Source of the DNA: JAGXTF01 sp040376005
GTDB taxonomy: Bacteria > Bacteroidota > Bacteroidia > NS11-12g > UBA955
DNA: 49,747 bases
Assembly (NCBI GenBank): GCA_040376005.1
Contig: JBEIRK010000003.1
Span: 1-49,747 of the forward strand
Direction of reading: 5' to 3'
Under the pieces are notes generated by a model. The model saw only the letters and a program-made list of their open reading frames with translations. It did no database searches and was not told the origin of the DNA. The position numbers were made by a program, and so were the translations under genes. This document shows, piece by piece, positions 24,362 through 31,964 of this stretch (positions are counted from its first letter, which is position 1; each line of letters starts with the position of its first letter).

Positions 24362-25375
24362 TTACCTCACATTTACTTCCATCTCCAACCGAACTTGGAA
24401 CCTGTCCCATACCGATTGTTGAATTTCTTTGGCGAGGCCAATGATTTCGGGTCCACTGGCATGGCCGTAATTCACCAATACCAATGCTTGTTTTGCATGC
24501 ACTCCTGCATCACCCCGCCGAAATCCTTTCCATCCGCATTTTTCAATGAGCCATGCCGCGGGGACCTTTACGGTTCCTTCAGCAGCGGGGAAACTTCTTA
24601 TGTCTGGATATTGCGCTTGTAATGCGGTGAAATGCTGGATTTCAATAACGGGATTCTTGAAAAAGCTACCGCAATTGCCCAAGATAGCAGGATCTGGCAA
24701 TTTGCTTCTTCGAATCTGTATAACTGCATTCGACACATCCTGTATGCTCGGATTGGCTATGCCTAGTCCGTCCAATTCTGCCTGTATGTCGCCATATTTT
24801 ACGTTTACCGTTGGATTTTTGTCAAGCCGTAAAACAACATGGGTAATAAAGTATCGGCCTTTACACTCGTGCTTGAAAATGCTTTCGCGGTAGCCAAAAC
24901 GACACTGCTCATGGTTGAAAGTTACCCGCTTACCCTCTTGCAAATCAAAAGCTTCGAGGTGGTCAAATACCTGTTCCAACTCAGTGCCGTAAGCCCCAAT
25001 GTTTTGAATTGGAGCAGCTCCTACTGTGCCTGGAATAAGACTGAGGTTCTCCATGCCTCCCCAGCCATTGGATACGGCCCACATCACCGTTTCATGCCAA
25101 TTTTCGCCGCCACCAATTCTCAGTAAAACATGTTGGTCGGTTTCTTGAATTATGGATTTACCCATAATTTCATTTTTCAATATCAATCCGGGATAATTGC
25201 CAGCAAAAACAACATTGCTTCCACCGCCGAGAATAAGCAGGTGGCTCGAAGGAATTAGGGTGGTTTTCCAAATGGCCTCTATGGCCTCAGTATGGGTGAT
25301 ACGCCCAAAAAGTGCTGCATCTATCCCAAAACCAAAGGTGTTGAATCCCTTAAGTGAAATCCCTTTTTGAATCAT
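24362..25375 (-). CDS. murB: UDP-N-acetylenolpyruvoylglucosamine reductase
   Basis: A 337-residue FAD enzyme that reduces UDP-GlcNAc-enolpyruvate to UDP-MurNAc. Motifs: LKGFNTFGFGID at the N-terminus, the FAD-binding LLILGGGSNVVF (about 46-57), GGMENLSLIPGTVGAAPIQN, the type I FGYRESIFKHE, and NCGSFFKNPVI plus AAWLIEKCGWKG near the C-terminus with the catalytic Ser/Glu regions. It is the usual type I MurB, close in length to the E. coli enzyme. ATG 25375. It lies 109 nt downstream of radA on the same strand. Confidence 0.96.
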   Translation of the reverse strand: MIQKGISLKGFNTFGFGIDAALFGRITHTEAIEAIWKTTLIPSSHLLILGGGSNVVFAGNYPGLILKNEIMGKSIIQETDQHVLLRIGGGENWHETVMWAVSNGWGGMENLSLIPGTVGAAPIQNIGAYGTELEQVFDHLEAFDLQEGKRVTFNHEQCRFGYRESIFKHECKGRYFITHVVLRLDKNPTVNVKYGDIQAELDGLGIANPSIQDVSNAVIQIRRSKLPDPAILGNCGSFFKNPVIEIQHFTALQAQYPDIRSFPAAEGTVKVPAAWLIEKCGWKGFRRGDAGVHAKQALVLVNYGHASGPEIIGLAKEIQQSVWDRFQVRLEMEVNVR

Positions 25376-25483
25376 AATTCTTGTACAAATGAAATAACTC
25401 TCAATGACAACATCTTGCAGAGTTATGCCGTGTATGTGAATATCCTCAAGCCCAAATGGGAATGGGCCTTTTGTTCTATGCTT

Positions 25484-26836
25484 TTAGCCAAATATCCACT
25501 CAAATACTTCGTCAATCCTGCCAAAAGTGCGAATTTGTATTTTTCGCTTTCCCGTTGGGATTTTGTTGTATTTGCTCAGCACAATTTCTTCGAATCCCAA
25601 TTTCTCAGCCTCGCTTATGCGCTGCTCTACACGCTGCACCGCGCGGATTTCGCCACTCAGTCCCGCTTCTGCGCAAAACACTGTTTTTGGGTTTAAAGGA
25701 ATGCCTTGGAAGCTGCTCATCACAGCGGCTGCAATGCTCAAATCAATGGATGGGTCTTCTAAGCGCAATCCGCCTGCGATATTGATAAAAACATCCTGCT
25801 GCCCAAGTCGGAACCCACAGCGTTTCTCAATAATGGCGAGCAACATGTTTAATCTTCTCAGGTCAAATCCTGTAGATGAACGCTGGGGTGTGCCATAGAC
25901 TGCAGTACTTACCAATGCTTGTGCCTCTAACAGCAAAGGCCTCACGCCCTCCAAGGCGCAACCTATAGCGACGCCGGATAGTTGCTCATCGCGTTGGGCT
26001 AAGAGAATTTCTGAAGGATTCAATACCGCCTCTAATCCCGCACCAGACATATTGTAGATGCCCATTTCATTGGTGCTTCCAAAGCGGTTTTTCAAGGTGC
26101 GTAATACCCTGTAGGTGTATTGTTTGTCGCCCTCAAACTGCAGCACAGTGTCCACCATGTGCTCCAGCAGCTTGGGTCCTGCGATACTGCCATCTTTGGT
26201 GATGTGTCCAATGAGAATTACGGGTACGTGGTTTTCTTTCGCAAATTGAATGAGTTTGGCCGTGCACTCGCGAATCTGAACAATACTGCCAGGTGTGCTG
26301 TCTAACAAATCACTATACAAAGTTTGAATACTATCGGCAATCACCAATTGGGGTTGAAATTCATTCATGGCATCCAGCACATTTTCCAAAAGGGTTTCCG
26401 ACACGATGGAAGCATTGCCTTTGTCATTTCCCAAGCGGTCAGCCCGCATTTTGATTTGCTCAGGACTTTCTTCTCCACTGATATACAGGGTTTTAAATTC
26501 GCTGTGCAATGCTACTTGTAGCAGCAATGTACTTTTTCCTATGCCGGGCTCACCGCCAAGTAAGACTACGGAGCCTGGCACAATTCCACCGCCCAATACC
26601 TGATTCAATTCTGAATCGGAAAGGTGCATTCGCGGTATTTCACCTGCACGGATTTCAGAAATTTTTACGGGTGCGATTTTCTCCTTAGGCGCTTGGCGCA
26701 CAGACTGCGTTTTGCCTTGTACTACTTTTTCTTCAGTAAATGTGTTCCATTCATTGCAGGACGGGCATCTACCTACCCATTTTGGACTTTCAAATCCGCA
26801 GGAACGACAGAAAAATGTAGTTTTAATTTTGGCCAT
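25484..26836 (-). CDS. radA: DNA repair ATPase RadA
   Basis: A 450-residue RecA-like protein that promotes branch migration in recombination. An N-terminal C4 zinc finger (C10, C13, C24, C27) is followed by Walker A GGEPGIGKST (about 84-93). The RadA-specific LKNRFGSTNEMGIY is near residue 250. A C-terminal Lon-protease-like domain (IAGGLRLEDPSIDLSIAAAV ... VFCAEAGLSGEIRAV) completes it. The start is ATG 26836 (MAKIKTTFFC); an in-frame ATG three codons earlier is less likely. It is divergent from nfu. Confidence 0.96.
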   Translation of the reverse strand: MAKIKTTFFCRSCGFESPKWVGRCPSCNEWNTFTEEKVVQGKTQSVRQAPKEKIAPVKISEIRAGEIPRMHLSDSELNQVLGGGIVPGSVVLLGGEPGIGKSTLLLQVALHSEFKTLYISGEESPEQIKMRADRLGNDKGNASIVSETLLENVLDAMNEFQPQLVIADSIQTLYSDLLDSTPGSIVQIRECTAKLIQFAKENHVPVILIGHITKDGSIAGPKLLEHMVDTVLQFEGDKQYTYRVLRTLKNRFGSTNEMGIYNMSGAGLEAVLNPSEILLAQRDEQLSGVAIGCALEGVRPLLLEAQALVSTAVYGTPQRSSTGFDLRRLNMLLAIIEKRCGFRLGQQDVFINIAGGLRLEDPSIDLSIAAAVMSSFQGIPLNPKTVFCAEAGLSGEIRAVQRVEQRISEAEKLGFEEIVLSKYNKIPTGKRKIQIRTFGRIDEVFEWIFG

Positions 26837-26928
26837 AAATTGCAAATCAAATGCATTTTCTGAAAGTAAAACGGTCTTGTGTATACTTTGTTATTTAGAT
26901 TCAATACAAATAATATCCGAAAGCGTTG

Positions 26929-26936
26929 TAAATTTG
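26929..26936 (+). promoter_or_regulatory. -7 promoter element (TAAATTTG) for the Nfu-type gene
   Basis: Perfect TAnnTTTG with only 4 nt between it and the ATG at 26941. Transcription would be expected to start at or next to the A of ATG, giving a leaderless mRNA. Confidence 0.6.
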
Positions 26937-26940
26937 CACC

Positions 26941-27510
26941 ATGGAAAAGAGTCTAGAAAATATTGTGACCGTTTATGCTGAGGCAACTCCCAATCCGGCG
27001 AGTATGAAGTTTGTGGCAAATAAAATGTTTTTGCCAAACGACAGTGCCGATTTCCGAACGGCTGAAAGTGCAGGACGCAGTCCATTGGCATTGGCTCTTT
27101 TCGAAATGCCTTTTGTGAAAGGCGTGTTTATCATGAACAACTTCGTGTCTATTACCAAAAATGAAGATTACGAGTGGTTCGACTTAATTCCTGATTTAAG
27201 GTCTTTCTTCAAAGAGTGGATTGAGGATGGAAAAGAAATCGTGACCAAAACCCAAGAACTTAGTGAAGAAGAAGAGGGTGAAATCGAACGCAAAATCCGC
27301 CAACTTCTGGATGATCACGTGCGCCCCGCTGTGGAAATGGATGGCGGTGCTATTGATTTTAAGAGTTTCAAAGATGGCATAGTTACGGTTCAAATGAAAG
27401 GCAGTTGCAGCGGTTGCCCGAGCTCTACCATGACACTGAAGGCAGGTATCGAAAACCTTTTGCGCCGAATGGTGCCAGAAGTGCAAAGCGTAGAAGCCGA
27501 AGCAGTCTGA
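26941..27510 (+). CDS. Nfu-type iron-sulfur cluster scaffold/carrier protein
   Basis: A 189-residue protein with two domains. The N-terminal Nfu_N domain (TPNPASMKFVANKMFL ... FEMPFVKGVFIMNNFVSITK) comes first. A C-terminal NifU-like domain (about 114-185) has the cluster-binding CxxC in MKGSCSGCPSSTMTL. Proteins of this architecture carry 4Fe-4S clusters to apo-enzymes. An acidic linker (LSEEEEGEIE) joins the domains. The gene is alone on the plus strand between radA (divergent) and the large PKD gene 91 nt downstream. Confidence 0.94.
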   Translation: MEKSLENIVTVYAEATPNPASMKFVANKMFLPNDSADFRTAESAGRSPLALALFEMPFVKGVFIMNNFVSITKNEDYEWFDLIPDLRSFFKEWIEDGKEIVTKTQELSEEEEGEIERKIRQLLDDHVRPAVEMDGGAIDFKSFKDGIVTVQMKGSCSGCPSSTMTLKAGIENLLRRMVPEVQSVEAEAV

Positions 27511-27515
27511 GGTTT

Positions 27516-27532
27516 TTCAACAGTATGTTGAA
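27516..27532 (+). terminator. Weak hairpin after the Nfu gene
   Basis: A 7-bp stem TTCAACA/TGTTGAA with a 3-nt loop, just after the stop codon. The T content downstream is only moderate (GATTCTATTATTTTA), so terminator function is uncertain. Confidence 0.35.
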
Positions 27533-27601
27533 GATTCTATTATTTTAATGGACGGCTGTTAGGGAAATTCGTCCGGATGTGCTATTTTCGTAATCCGGAG
27601 T

Positions 27602-30517
27602 ATGAGTCTTAATAATATCAGGACAATAGTAATTGTTGCCCTAATGGCATTCGTACATGCTGTTCAGGCTACCACCTTCTATGTGGACGGTGATTTTGGC
27701 AATGATGCGTGGAATGGCAAGTTTGACGCATTTAGCAGTGGGGTAAATGGCCCTAAAAAGACCATTGCAGGTGCCCTCGCTGCTATAAGTGACCTCGATA
27801 TTGTACAGATTACCGGAGGTGCTTACCCAGAGTGTATCATCGTTACTAAGTCTGTTACTTTTAGCTTGCTCGACAATATTTCTGTTACCTGTTTCAGAAT
27901 GAACGGTGTTGGAAAGCGCGCTACAATTCTCGGCGGTCGTGACTTTATTGTTACCGACAGTCTGCGGCTCATCAACGGTATTATCGATGCCTCAGGCACC
28001 AATAACAATCTCGTTGCTGGGTTCAAGTGTACCGTTTCAGGTGGTTCTCGCACCTCGTTTGTAGACAATAAATTGCACCGGGTCAATAACCTTTCGGTAG
28101 TTGCTGATATGTACTTCCCTATCGGCACTGGCGGCGATTTTAGGCCTGTGTATTGCTCGTTTAAACAGAGTACTACAACACAAAACCGATATTGGGCCAC
28201 CGCCTTTGCGGTACCCATTGCTCCCGTGAATCTACCTCCTGGGATTAAGAATATTTCAAAGGTGCATTATTGGCATTTCCGACACCAAAATCTATCTACC
28301 CCTAGCGGGTTTAGGTATCAGGTACAATACGATTCTACAAAAAACGATGATGAAGTTTTCGATCCCTCCAAACTGCGATTGGTGGCATACCAGCCTTTGA
28401 TTAGCGCGTTTATTAATCTGGGTGGGGTAGGCAATACCCGCTTCTTGGGTACGATCAAAGCGTCGAATACCAGCGATACCGCGGGAATCTTTACCCTTGC
28501 CAATGTGGTTGGTGGCACAAATACACTCGGTCGCCGCGAGCCAGTCGCTAAGTTCGGCTGGACCGGTAAATGTGTAAATGCGCCGATTCAATTTCGCGAT
28601 AGCTCCTTCACGTTCAAGTCTACGATAAATAAATGGCGCTGGGATTTCGGTGTGCCTGGTAATGCAGATACTTCTACACTTAGGAATCCTAAGTTTACCT
28701 TTACTTCCCCAGGGCCATTTGATGTGCGTTTGATTGTAACCAATACACTGAATTTGTTGGATACCATTACCATCCCCATTACCCTTAAAAATGGTCCAGA
28801 TGCATTTTTTGCAAAAGGAGACGATTGTTTTGGAAAGCCGCTAAGTTTTATCGATGGTTCTACAATACCATCTCCGGATACCATTACCACACGTGCATGG
28901 CGACTGGGTGATGGGAACAACCGCAGTGGTTTGGCATTTAATTACCAATATGCCAGCCCCGGTAAGTATACCGTAACCTTAATCACCACCTCAAATTCGG
29001 GCTGTATTGATACCTTTATCAAGGTTATCAATATCTACAAAAAACCAACGCCTAATTTCATTACCAACAATACCTGCCAGTTCGACACGACCGTGTTTAC
29101 CGGCTTGGGTGGGTCTGTTGGCGACACGATTAAAACCTGGTCTTGGATTGTAAATAGCGCAGCTTCCGGCTCAGGAAAAGTGTGGAAGCAGGTATTCCCA
29201 AGTTCTGGAACCTACCAATTGGGTTTGGCAGTTGAAGCGCAAAGCGGTTGCAAAGACACGTTTAACCGCGCTGTAATCATATATGCACTGCCCAAAGCGT
29301 CATTCTACTTGGATAAAGCTATTGTTCCCAATGACTCTATTCAGTGTTACCGCGGCAACTTGTTTAGCTTCAAAAATGCATCGACTGCGCAGCAGGGACA
29401 AGTGATCACACCTGTATTTTCATGGGGTTCGCCTTTCAAAGTGGGGACCAATGTGGGTCAGCGCACAGAAAGTGGCTCTTTCACTGTAAAATTGCTTGCT
29501 GTTACGGATAGAGGGTGTCGCGATAGTGTTACCCAAACGTATCGGGTTAAGGACTCTGTCGGAATTAAGTTTGGCGTAGCCACTTATTGTTTGCCAAAAC
29601 CTGCAGAATTTTCAGACAGCTCTTCGGCATTGCCTGCCGCAATAACTTCTAGAACTTGGCGATTTGGCAATGGCCAGTCAGGTGCGGGTGTCACTGCTAC
29701 CCATGCCTATGCGAGTGGGGGGAATTATGCGGTTCGATTGATTGTTGGCACCAATGATGGCTGTCAGGATAGCCTTACAAGAAATATTGTACTTACCAAT
29801 GCGCCCACCATCAATTTGGTGAGTAGCAGCAACAATCCAGTGTGTGAGGGAGATTCTTTCCGCACCCGCGCCAACGGTGGGGCCTACGTAAAATGGGATG
29901 ATGGAGATACCTCCAGAACACGCTACTTTAAGACGCCAGGAACTCAAAGAGTTACTGCATATACCAGTCCTTTCTGCTTTGTTGTCGATAGTGTGGTAGT
30001 AAAGCGGCATCCTCCTGTGTTTGCTGATGCAGGGAAGGATACTGCACTGATCAGAGGCAGATATATCACGCTGAAAGGTGATGGAGGAATTACATACGAA
30101 TGGTTGCCTCGCACCGAGGTAGAAAGTCCTGATTCCGTTCGCACCCGTGTAAGACCTCAGGAAAACACCACCTATTATCTCAAGGTTACAGATGGAAATG
30201 GCTGCATAGATTTTGATTCTGTTAAAGTGCGGGTTGTTGAGCCTTTGTTTATACGGATACCCAATATGATTACCCCCAATGGTGATGGTAAGAATGACCA
30301 ATGGGACTTGCGTGAAGTACCCAATATTGAAATCGGTAAAGTGAGTATTTTTAATAGCGTGGGTGAATTGGTATACCAGCAGACTTCGGGTTACAACCAC
30401 ACTTGGGTGGGTACCGATAAAACAGGATACCCATTGCCGGCAGGTAATTACTTGTACACTATAGAAGTTCCAACAGAAAAAGAGCCCTTTAGAGGGTATT
30501 TGCATATCGCCTACTAA
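27602..30517 (+). CDS. Large secreted PKD-repeat protein with type B (gliding-motility/CHU_C) C-terminal domain
   Basis: A 971-residue T9SS cargo. The signal peptide ends near HAVQA (about residue 23). An N-terminal DUF1565/parallel beta-helix-like segment (TFYVDGDFGNDAWNGKFDAF ... GPKKTIAGALAAI) spans about 24-130. Several PKD-like repeats follow (about 300-740), recognised by WRWDFG, RAWRLGDGN, RTWRFGNGQ and repeated NSGC/NDGC-DTF strands. The last ~85 residues are the type B sorting domain (IRIPNMITPNGDGKNDQWDL ... GYPLPAGNYLYTIEV). Its stop overlaps the start of the PorP/SprF gene by one base, the typical pairing for type B cargo. Function is probably surface adhesion or structure; no catalytic domain is seen. 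A near-consensus -7 box (TATTTTCG, 27583-27590) precedes it. Confidence 0.9.
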   Translation: MSLNNIRTIVIVALMAFVHAVQATTFYVDGDFGNDAWNGKFDAFSSGVNGPKKTIAGALAAISDLDIVQITGGAYPECIIVTKSVTFSLLDNISVTCFRMNGVGKRATILGGRDFIVTDSLRLINGIIDASGTNNNLVAGFKCTVSGGSRTSFVDNKLHRVNNLSVVADMYFPIGTGGDFRPVYCSFKQSTTTQNRYWATAFAVPIAPVNLPPGIKNISKVHYWHFRHQNLSTPSGFRYQVQYDSTKNDDEVFDPSKLRLVAYQPLISAFINLGGVGNTRFLGTIKASNTSDTAGIFTLANVVGGTNTLGRREPVAKFGWTGKCVNAPIQFRDSSFTFKSTINKWRWDFGVPGNADTSTLRNPKFTFTSPGPFDVRLIVTNTLNLLDTITIPITLKNGPDAFFAKGDDCFGKPLSFIDGSTIPSPDTITTRAWRLGDGNNRSGLAFNYQYASPGKYTVTLITTSNSGCIDTFIKVINIYKKPTPNFITNNTCQFDTTVFTGLGGSVGDTIKTWSWIVNSAASGSGKVWKQVFPSSGTYQLGLAVEAQSGCKDTFNRAVIIYALPKASFYLDKAIVPNDSIQCYRGNLFSFKNASTAQQGQVITPVFSWGSPFKVGTNVGQRTESGSFTVKLLAVTDRGCRDSVTQTYRVKDSVGIKFGVATYCLPKPAEFSDSSSALPAAITSRTWRFGNGQSGAGVTATHAYASGGNYAVRLIVGTNDGCQDSLTRNIVLTNAPTINLVSSSNNPVCEGDSFRTRANGGAYVKWDDGDTSRTRYFKTPGTQRVTAYTSPFCFVVDSVVVKRHPPVFADAGKDTALIRGRYITLKGDGGITYEWLPRTEVESPDSVRTRVRPQENTTYYLKVTDGNGCIDFDSVKVRVVEPLFIRIPNMITPNGDGKNDQWDLREVPNIEIGKVSIFNSVGELVYQQTSGYNHTWVGTDKTGYPLPAGNYLYTIEVPTEKEPFRGYLHIAY

Positions 30518-31914
30518 TGAAGAAGCTATTCCCCCTCATCGCAATTCTTGGATTGGTCGGCACCAGTAGTGCACAATTGGCCACCCGCATAGATCAGTAT
30601 TATCAAGACTGGAGTTTAATAAACCCAGCAGCGTTAAATGCTACGAATAAGTCTCAGGTAAGTTTGTTTTACAATCGCTTGTTTACCGGAATAAAAGGCA
30701 GTCCTACCAATTTGATGGCTAGCGCTACCTTCCCAAATCCGGATAAGCGCGTGGGGCTTGGCTTTAACTTGGGTCAAGAAAAAGTTGGGTTCTCTACCCT
30801 TACCAATGGCTATGTTTCGTATGCCTATACATTGCCATTTTCCAAACGGAACCGTCTGCATGCAGCTGCTTCCTTGGGAATGCTGTCACAGCGGTTTAAC
30901 CCCAATGCTATTGATGTTATCAGTCAGGACGATCCCTATTATTTGAGTTTGCAGCAGGGCAAAACCATAAATCGATTGGATTTCCGACTGTCATTGTGTT
31001 ATCAATTAAGCGGATTTTTGTTTGGGGTTTCTAGTGGAAGGTTAAATAAACCGCGGTTTGATTTTGACTATTATAATTACACTGCTCAGTATCAACTAGC
31101 CAATACCCAGAATGCATTTGTTTCTGTCAAATTCAAGTTGAATCGAGACTTGTTATTGCACCCTGTAATGAGTGTGAGTTCGTACAATTTTAAAAATGCC
31201 TTATTGCAATATGGTGCCAATTTGACCTTGAAGGATGTGGTGTCTATTGGAATTCATAGTGCGGGAAATAAGAACATATCCCTGCAAATTGGAGGTACCG
31301 TGAGAAATACCATCAAGATCGGATACTCATATTCTATGCCCTATGCTGCAGAAAGTAAACTGTTGGGTAGTGGCCATGAATTCTATACTGCGATTCAGTT
31401 GGGTAGGACCTCGGATCTGGTTTCGGATATTGATTATGACGCGATTGCATTTCAAATAGCCGCTGGGGATTCAACATATACAGAGGATACAGATGACGGC
31501 AAGGTGCAGCCAAAGAAACAGGCAGCCAACGCGGGTAACTCTGCGAATGTGATTTCTGTAGAGACAATAAAGCTTCGCAACGATACGATTGTTATAAGCT
31601 CTTTCGAGGAAATGAAGTTCTTAAAAAGTGGCTATGATACGAGTAAAATAATGCTAAAGTCTTTAGAACGCGACTATCCGAAAAACGGCTATTATGTTAC
31701 AATTGGGGTCTTTAAAAATGAAAGTAATGCCAATAAGCATATTAAAAACATGTATGCTAAAGGGGTAACTGCATATAAATTTTTCATGCCTGAAAACCAA
31801 TACTATTACGTCTATATTTTTAGGAGTGATACTCCAGAAGAAGCCGATGAAATCAAGTGGCAGGAGCAACCCAATATCTTGGATATTTGGACCCGCCGTG
31901 TTTACCATCGGTAA
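30517..31914 (+). CDS. PorP/SprF-family T9SS outer-membrane protein with C-terminal SPOR-like domain
   Basis: A 465-residue protein. The signal peptide (MKKLFPLIAILGLVGTSSA) is followed by the PorP/SprF hallmark (YYQDWSLINPAALNATNKS, about 28-46). A beta-barrel of about 280 residues ends near residue 305. A low-complexity linker leads to a C-terminal region whose segment YYVTIGVFKNESNANKHIKN ... YYYVYIFRSDTPEEA (about 392-445) matches the SPOR pattern of denuded-glycan binding. PorP/SprF proteins anchor or tether type B cargo at the cell surface, and the cargo gene ends one base into this start codon (TAATG). The SPOR extension is not part of the minimal family and may connect the barrel to peptidoglycan. 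Confidence 0.88.
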   Translation: MKKLFPLIAILGLVGTSSAQLATRIDQYYQDWSLINPAALNATNKSQVSLFYNRLFTGIKGSPTNLMASATFPNPDKRVGLGFNLGQEKVGFSTLTNGYVSYAYTLPFSKRNRLHAAASLGMLSQRFNPNAIDVISQDDPYYLSLQQGKTINRLDFRLSLCYQLSGFLFGVSSGRLNKPRFDFDYYNYTAQYQLANTQNAFVSVKFKLNRDLLLHPVMSVSSYNFKNALLQYGANLTLKDVVSIGIHSAGNKNISLQIGGTVRNTIKIGYSYSMPYAAESKLLGSGHEFYTAIQLGRTSDLVSDIDYDAIAFQIAAGDSTYTEDTDDGKVQPKKQAANAGNSANVISVETIKLRNDTIVISSFEEMKFLKSGYDTSKIMLKSLERDYPKNGYYVTIGVFKNESNANKHIKNMYAKGVTAYKFFMPENQYYYVYIFRSDTPEEADEIKWQEQPNILDIWTRRVYHR

Positions 31915-31964
31915 TTGGATTTTTTGGTTATTTACTTTTTTTGTGGCAATTTGCCACTTTCCTT

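Noticed and set aside
25440..25483. Hairpin GGCCCA...TGGGCTT downstream of radA as a terminator
   Set aside because: No T-tract follows on the minus strand, the direction of radA transcription, and the stem is short with a mismatch.
29678..30505. 275-codon ORF on the minus strand inside the PKD gene
   Set aside because: The plus-strand frame has a clear PKD and sorting-domain sequence. The antisense translation shows no family motif, signal peptide or promoter.
31857..31964. Longer N-terminus for the acyl-CoA ligase starting inside the PorP/SprF gene
   Set aside because: The extra hydrophobic stretch is a frame-shifted reading of PorP/SprF and the gap; ATG 31965 gives a normal ligase N-terminus.
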